Shown piece by piece: positions 60,654 to 64,000 of a stretch of DNA of 64,000 nucleotides; the stretch's first letter is position 1, and the number at the start of each line of letters is the position of its first letter. The position numbers were made by a program, and so were the translations under genes. The stretch is from CAZUHB01 sp964620445 (GTDB taxonomy: Bacteria > Planctomycetota > B15-G4 > CAYZWU01): assembly GCA_964620445.1 (NCBI GenBank), contig CAZUHB010000010.1, forward strand, positions 1 to 64,000, given 5' to 3'. A model generated the notes under the pieces. The model was not told the DNA's origin and did not search any database. It worked only from the letters and a program-made list of their open reading frames with translations.

Positions 60654-62735
60654 ATGAAAATGACACAGTGCAGACCACGCCGAACGCATCTCCTTCTCCT
60701 GCTCTTCGTTCTCGTCGCGACCGGGATCGTTTCATCGGTCGAGGCCGCTTCTCAGAACCGGCTCGAGAGCATTCAAGAGGGCCTGAAAGCCAAGCTGGAA
60801 GGCTACCGCGCGGCACACGGTTTTTCCGGAGCGTCGGTCGGCTTCGTGCTCGCCGACGGGTCTCGGGGTGCCGTCTCCGTCGGCTTCGCCGACGTGGAGG
60901 CGAAGAAACCGCTCGCCGTGAACGACCGGCTTCTTGCGGGCAGCATCGGCAAGACCCACGTGGCTGCCGTGGCCCTCCAGCTCGCGGGCGAGAAGAAGAT
61001 CGACCTCGACGGAAAGATCGGCCGCTGGCTCGGCGAGGAGGAGTGGTTCGCGCGGCTGCCCAACGCCGGGGAGATCACGGTCCGGATGTTGATGAATCAC
61101 ACGAGCGGCATCCCCGAGCACGTGCTCCTTCCCGAGTTCGGCCGGGCTGTCGCGGCCGATCCCGACCGGGTCTGGCAGCCGGCCGAGCTCGTCCGTTACA
61201 TCCTCGGCAAGGAACCGCTCTTCGCCGCGGGGAAAGGATGGTCCTACGCCGACACCAACTACATCGTGCTCGGCATGATCATCGAGAAGGTCACGGGAAA
61301 CAGATACTACGACGAGTTGTCGCGGCGGATTCTGGTCCCTCTCGGACTGAAAGACACGGTCCCCTCCGACAGCCGCACGATTCCGGGGCTCGCGAACGGG
61401 TACGCTTCGGAGCACTCGCCCCTCGGCATGCCGGGCAGGACGATCCGCGAAGGTTCGTTCGTGGTCAATCCGCAGATGGAATGGACAGGCGGCGGCCTGG
61501 CCACGACACCCCTCGACCTGGCCCGCTGGGCGCGCGCCCTCTGCCAGGCGAAGGCCTTCCCCGGGGAATTGATGAAGCAATTTCTCAAGGGAGTCCCCGC
61601 GCGCACAAAAACAGGAGATCGCTACGGGCTGGGCGTGCAATTCCGCAAGAGCCCGCTCGGTGTCTGCCTCGGCCATGGCGGCTGGTTTCCGGGGTATCTC
61701 TCCCTCATGGCCTACTACAGGGAGCACGACCTTGCCGTGGCGATCCAGTTCAACACCTCGCGCAACGCGGCGGTCCGCGCCCATATGGATGCCTGGCTCG
61801 ACGAGCTGGCAGCGAGCGTGATCGATCGCGCCGGCGGGATCATGGGCGAGTACTCGGGCCTCTGCAACCTGGCTGACGGCACGGTCGCCCTGGCCGACGC
61901 CAAGGTGATCGCCGAGGGTGGGGGGTTCTACCGTGCCGTTCTCACGGCCCACACCGAACCGCCCGCGACGATCGAGCTCGTGAGCGATCCCGATGCGGAG
62001 GGGGTGACGCTCGTCGACCCGTCGGGCGCGAAGGGATGGCTGGGCACGTTCACGGGGGGGCGGTTTCGCGTTCTGCCCGCCGACCGCGGCATCGGCTCGT
62101 TCATGCTCCTGCCCACCACGCGGCGCTCGCCCACCGAGGGGCTCTGTCCCCCCGAGGGCGCCGTCGTGCTCCTTCCCTTTCAGGCCGGAAAACCGAGCTC
62201 TCTCGATGAATGGACCAACCAGAACTGGAAGCTCCTTCCCGACGGCAGCGTGATGGTGACGCGCGGGCACAACCAGACGGTGCATCCCCATGGGAGCGGG
62301 CTCTTTCACATCGAGTTCAAGACGCCCTATCAACCGAGGGCGCGCGGCCAGGGAAGGGGGAACAGCGGCGTGTATTTCGGGAGCCGCTACGAGGTGCAGA
62401 TTCTCGACTCCTTCGGTCTCGAACCGGGGATGGGCGATTGCGGATCGATTTACGGCGTGGCTGTCACCGGGCGGAACGTGTGCCTGCCTCCCGGGGTGTG
62501 GCAGACCTACGACGTGATCTTCCGCGCGCCGCGCCCGAAGGCGGACGGCTCCTTCGAACCGGCGCGCATGACGGTGTTTCACAACGGCGTGCCGATCCAC
62601 GAAAACCAGGCTGTTCGGGGACCCACCACCGCGGCGCCCGAGAAACAGAACGCCTGCAGCGGCCCGCTCTATCTCCAGGACCACGGCAATCCCGTTTGCT
62701 ACCGCAACATCTGGTATCTCGAACTGCCGGAGTGA
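60654..62735 (+). CDS. secreted serine beta-lactamase-type hydrolase fused to DUF1080 (3-keto-disaccharide hydrolase-like) domain
   Basis: A 693-aa protein whose ATG directly follows the stop of the thymidylate-synthase-like gene. Signal peptide to about residue 31. Residues 45-390 form a penicillin-binding-protein-like serine hydrolase: Ser97 and Lys100 in AGSIGKT, Tyr198 in WSYADTNY (YAD where class C has YSN), and the HGG loop in LGHGGWFPGY. These proteins are beta-lactamases, esterases or D-peptidases. From about residue 505 a DUF1080 jelly-roll follows, with RGQGRGNSGVYFGSRYEVQ, LPPGVWQTYDVIF and DHGNPVCYRNIW. The latter is closely similar to the single-domain protein at 8.3 kb. A middle segment of about 100 residues (390-500) is uncharacterised. 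The fusion could couple hydrolysis of an ester or amide with binding or cleavage of a glycan. Confidence 0.88.
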   Translation: MKMTQCRPRRTHLLLLLFVLVATGIVSSVEAASQNRLESIQEGLKAKLEGYRAAHGFSGASVGFVLADGSRGAVSVGFADVEAKKPLAVNDRLLAGSIGKTHVAAVALQLAGEKKIDLDGKIGRWLGEEEWFARLPNAGEITVRMLMNHTSGIPEHVLLPEFGRAVAADPDRVWQPAELVRYILGKEPLFAAGKGWSYADTNYIVLGMIIEKVTGNRYYDELSRRILVPLGLKDTVPSDSRTIPGLANGYASEHSPLGMPGRTIREGSFVVNPQMEWTGGGLATTPLDLARWARALCQAKAFPGELMKQFLKGVPARTKTGDRYGLGVQFRKSPLGVCLGHGGWFPGYLSLMAYYREHDLAVAIQFNTSRNAAVRAHMDAWLDELAASVIDRAGGIMGEYSGLCNLADGTVALADAKVIAEGGGFYRAVLTAHTEPPATIELVSDPDAEGVTLVDPSGAKGWLGTFTGGRFRVLPADRGIGSFMLLPTTRRSPTEGLCPPEGAVVLLPFQAGKPSSLDEWTNQNWKLLPDGSVMVTRGHNQTVHPHGSGLFHIEFKTPYQPRARGQGRGNSGVYFGSRYEVQILDSFGLEPGMGDCGSIYGVAVTGRNVCLPPGVWQTYDVIFRAPRPKADGSFEPARMTVFHNGVPIHENQAVRGPTTAAPEKQNACSGPLYLQDHGNPVCYRNIWYLELPE

Positions 62736-62739
62736 TAGC

Positions 62740-64000
62740 GTGCCGATCAGCGATGAAGGACCGACGCCGAAGAAAGCGCTCAGCCTCTTCGACTCGACAT
62801 GCCTCATCGTGGGGATCATCATCGGCGTGGGAATCTACCAGACCGCTCCCGCCGTGGCCAGCGGCGTTGTCTGCTGGTGGGGGGTTCTGACCATCTGGGC
62901 CGTGGGCGGCGCGCTCTCCCTTTGCGGCGCCATCGGCTACGCGGAACTGGCCACCGCCTACCCGCGCGCGGGGGGCGACTATGTCTACCTGAATCGCGCT
63001 TACGGCCGGTGGGCGGGATTCCTCTTCGGCTGGATCCAGCTCACCGTTGTGCGGCCCGGCGACATCGTGGTCATGGCCTTCGCCTTTGCCAGCTATGCGT
63101 GCGTTCTGTGCGATCCCCTGGCGGGTACGGCCTTCGACGGCACCCAGCAGGTCTATGCCATGCTGGCCGTGGCGGTTCTGACGGTGGTCAACATTCTCGG
63201 CGTTCGGGAGGGGAAGTGGACGCAGAATCTCCTCACCACGGCAAAAGTGCTCGGCTTGCTCGCCATCGTGGGAGTGGCGCTCGCCGTACCCGGCGGGAGC
63301 GCGCGGACAGGCGCGACGATCGATCCGATGCCGCTGACCGTTGCGATGATCCTGGTCCTGTTCACCTTCGGCGGGTGGAACGAGATGGCCTACGTGGCTG
63401 CCGAGGTCAGGGACGGAAGGCGCAATATCGTGCGCGCCCTCGTGCTCGGTACGTTGGCGGTGACCGCGCTCTACCTTCTGGCCAATGGCGCCTTTCTCGT
63501 CGCCCTCGGATACGCGGGGCTGGCCACGTCCGAGAGGGTTGCAACCGAGACGGTCTCCACCCTCTTTCCCGAAATCGGCGGAAGGCTGATCGCCGCTGTC
63601 ATCTGCATTTCGGCACTGGGTGCCGTCAATGGCTTGATTTTCACCGGCGCTCGGATCACGTATGCCGTGGGGGCCGAGCACCGCATCTTCCGCACGCTGG
63701 GCCGGTGGAATCCACGGACGGGAACCCCTGTCTGGGCGCTGGCGGTGCAGGGATTGATCGCCCTGGTGCTGATCGTGATCCTGGGAGATTTTCTCGACGC
63801 GATCCTCTACACGGCACCGGCCGTCTACTCCTTTTACCTGGCGACCAGCCTGGCGGTGATCGTGTTGCGCCGCCGGGAACCCGCTGTGGCGCGCCCCTAC
63901 AGGGTGACGGGATATCCCTTCACGACGCTCCTCTTCTGCGCCGTGTGTGTTTTTCTGATCTACAGCGCCGTCGACTACTCCTTGGAGAATCGGATCGTCA
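62740..64000 (+). CDS. APC-superfamily amino-acid permease, partial at the right edge
   Basis: Translation from GTG 62740 (GGAG 7 nt upstream) runs open to the window end, 420 codons, with no stop. It starts cytoplasmic (MPISDEGPTPKKALSLFDST), then has the APC signature GIIIGVGIYQTAP in the first helix. The sequences AELATAYPRAGGDYVYLNRA and FTFGGWNEMAYVAAEV are typical of L-type and related amino-acid permeases. Ten or more membrane helices are visible. It lies only 4 bp behind the serine-hydrolase/DUF1080 gene and is likely in the same operon, giving amino-acid or polyamine uptake. Confidence 0.88.
   Translation, partial: MPISDEGPTPKKALSLFDSTCLIVGIIIGVGIYQTAPAVASGVVCWWGVLTIWAVGGALSLCGAIGYAELATAYPRAGGDYVYLNRAYGRWAGFLFGWIQLTVVRPGDIVVMAFAFASYACVLCDPLAGTAFDGTQQVYAMLAVAVLTVVNILGVREGKWTQNLLTTAKVLGLLAIVGVALAVPGGSARTGATIDPMPLTVAMILVLFTFGGWNEMAYVAAEVRDGRRNIVRALVLGTLAVTALYLLANGAFLVALGYAGLATSERVATETVSTLFPEIGGRLIAAVICISALGAVNGLIFTGARITYAVGAEHRIFRTLGRWNPRTGTPVWALAVQGLIALVLIVILGDFLDAILYTAPAVYSFYLATSLAVIVLRRREPAVARPYRVTGYPFTTLLFCAVCVFLIYSAVDYSLENRIV

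Noticed and set aside
1..64000. Mobile element, prophage, CRISPR array, rRNA or tRNA
   Set aside because: No transposase, integrase, phage structural gene, regular spacer array, rRNA-like stretch or tRNA cloverleaf was recognised on reading. A formal tRNA/ncRNA scan was not possible here.

Overview
The window is a GC-rich (roughly 60-65% by eye) bacterial chromosome segment with about 46 protein genes. I recognise no rRNA, tRNA, CRISPR array, phage or insertion sequence. The gene content resembles Planctomycetota or neighbouring PVC/FCB-type candidate phyla. This is inferred from Tat-exported Gfo/Idh/MocA oxidoreductases, a sulfatase, DUF1080 (3-keto-disaccharide hydrolase) proteins, HEAT-von Willebrand proteins, parallel beta-helix proteins, FG-GAP/CARDB and DUF4382 proteins. 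It is not proven. Many start regions carry visible sigma-70-like promoters (TTGACA/TATAAT variants), and Shine-Dalgarno sites are mostly clear.

Left part (1-16.4 kb): an electron-transfer unit (HdrA fused to an MvhD-like domain, followed by the start of a hydrogenase-small-subunit-like gene). Next come an alpha/beta hydrolase with Asp at the nucleophile elbow, a PiT phosphate transporter with a PhoU-like tail, a Gfo/Idh oxidoreductase plus DUF1080 pair facing an SSS symporter, a reverse rubrerythrin, a HEAT/VWA protein and a stand-alone ketosynthase-acyltransferase. A 32-codon membrane ORF, too short for routine gene calling, overlaps the symporter start by ATGA. The acyltransferase carries a 93-bp, almost pure G/C in-frame insertion bounded by a 12-bp direct repeat.

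Middle (16.4-34.5 kb): an FG-GAP/CARDB secreted protein interrupted by one in-frame TGA, a zinc-ribbon protein, an S9 peptidase, a proline iminopeptidase and a UroD-family protein. These are followed by a LolA-like/sortilin-like operon, a PadR-HAAS membrane sensor pair, an EF-hand protein, alpha-L-fucosidase and beta-hexosaminidase, and a nickel superoxide dismutase that appears to be matured by an ordinary signal peptide.

Right part (34.5-64 kb): a LolA-like protein with possible ExbD-like domains, an FAD oxidoreductase, a double-ACT protein, a sulfatase, an S8 protease, an ArsR-type regulator, a second Gfo/Idh protein, a second S9 peptidase and a beta-helix protein. Further on lie a DUF4382 lipoprotein, an ECF sigma/anti-sigma unit flanked by two paralogous beta-helix proteins, an alkaline phosphatase and a golvesin-like secreted protein. 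The window ends with an operon of a divergent thymidylate-synthase-like protein, a serine-hydrolase/DUF1080 fusion and an amino-acid permease. The overall picture is a heterotroph that scavenges fucosylated, sulfated and amino-sugar glycans, peptides and phosphate outside the cytoplasm.
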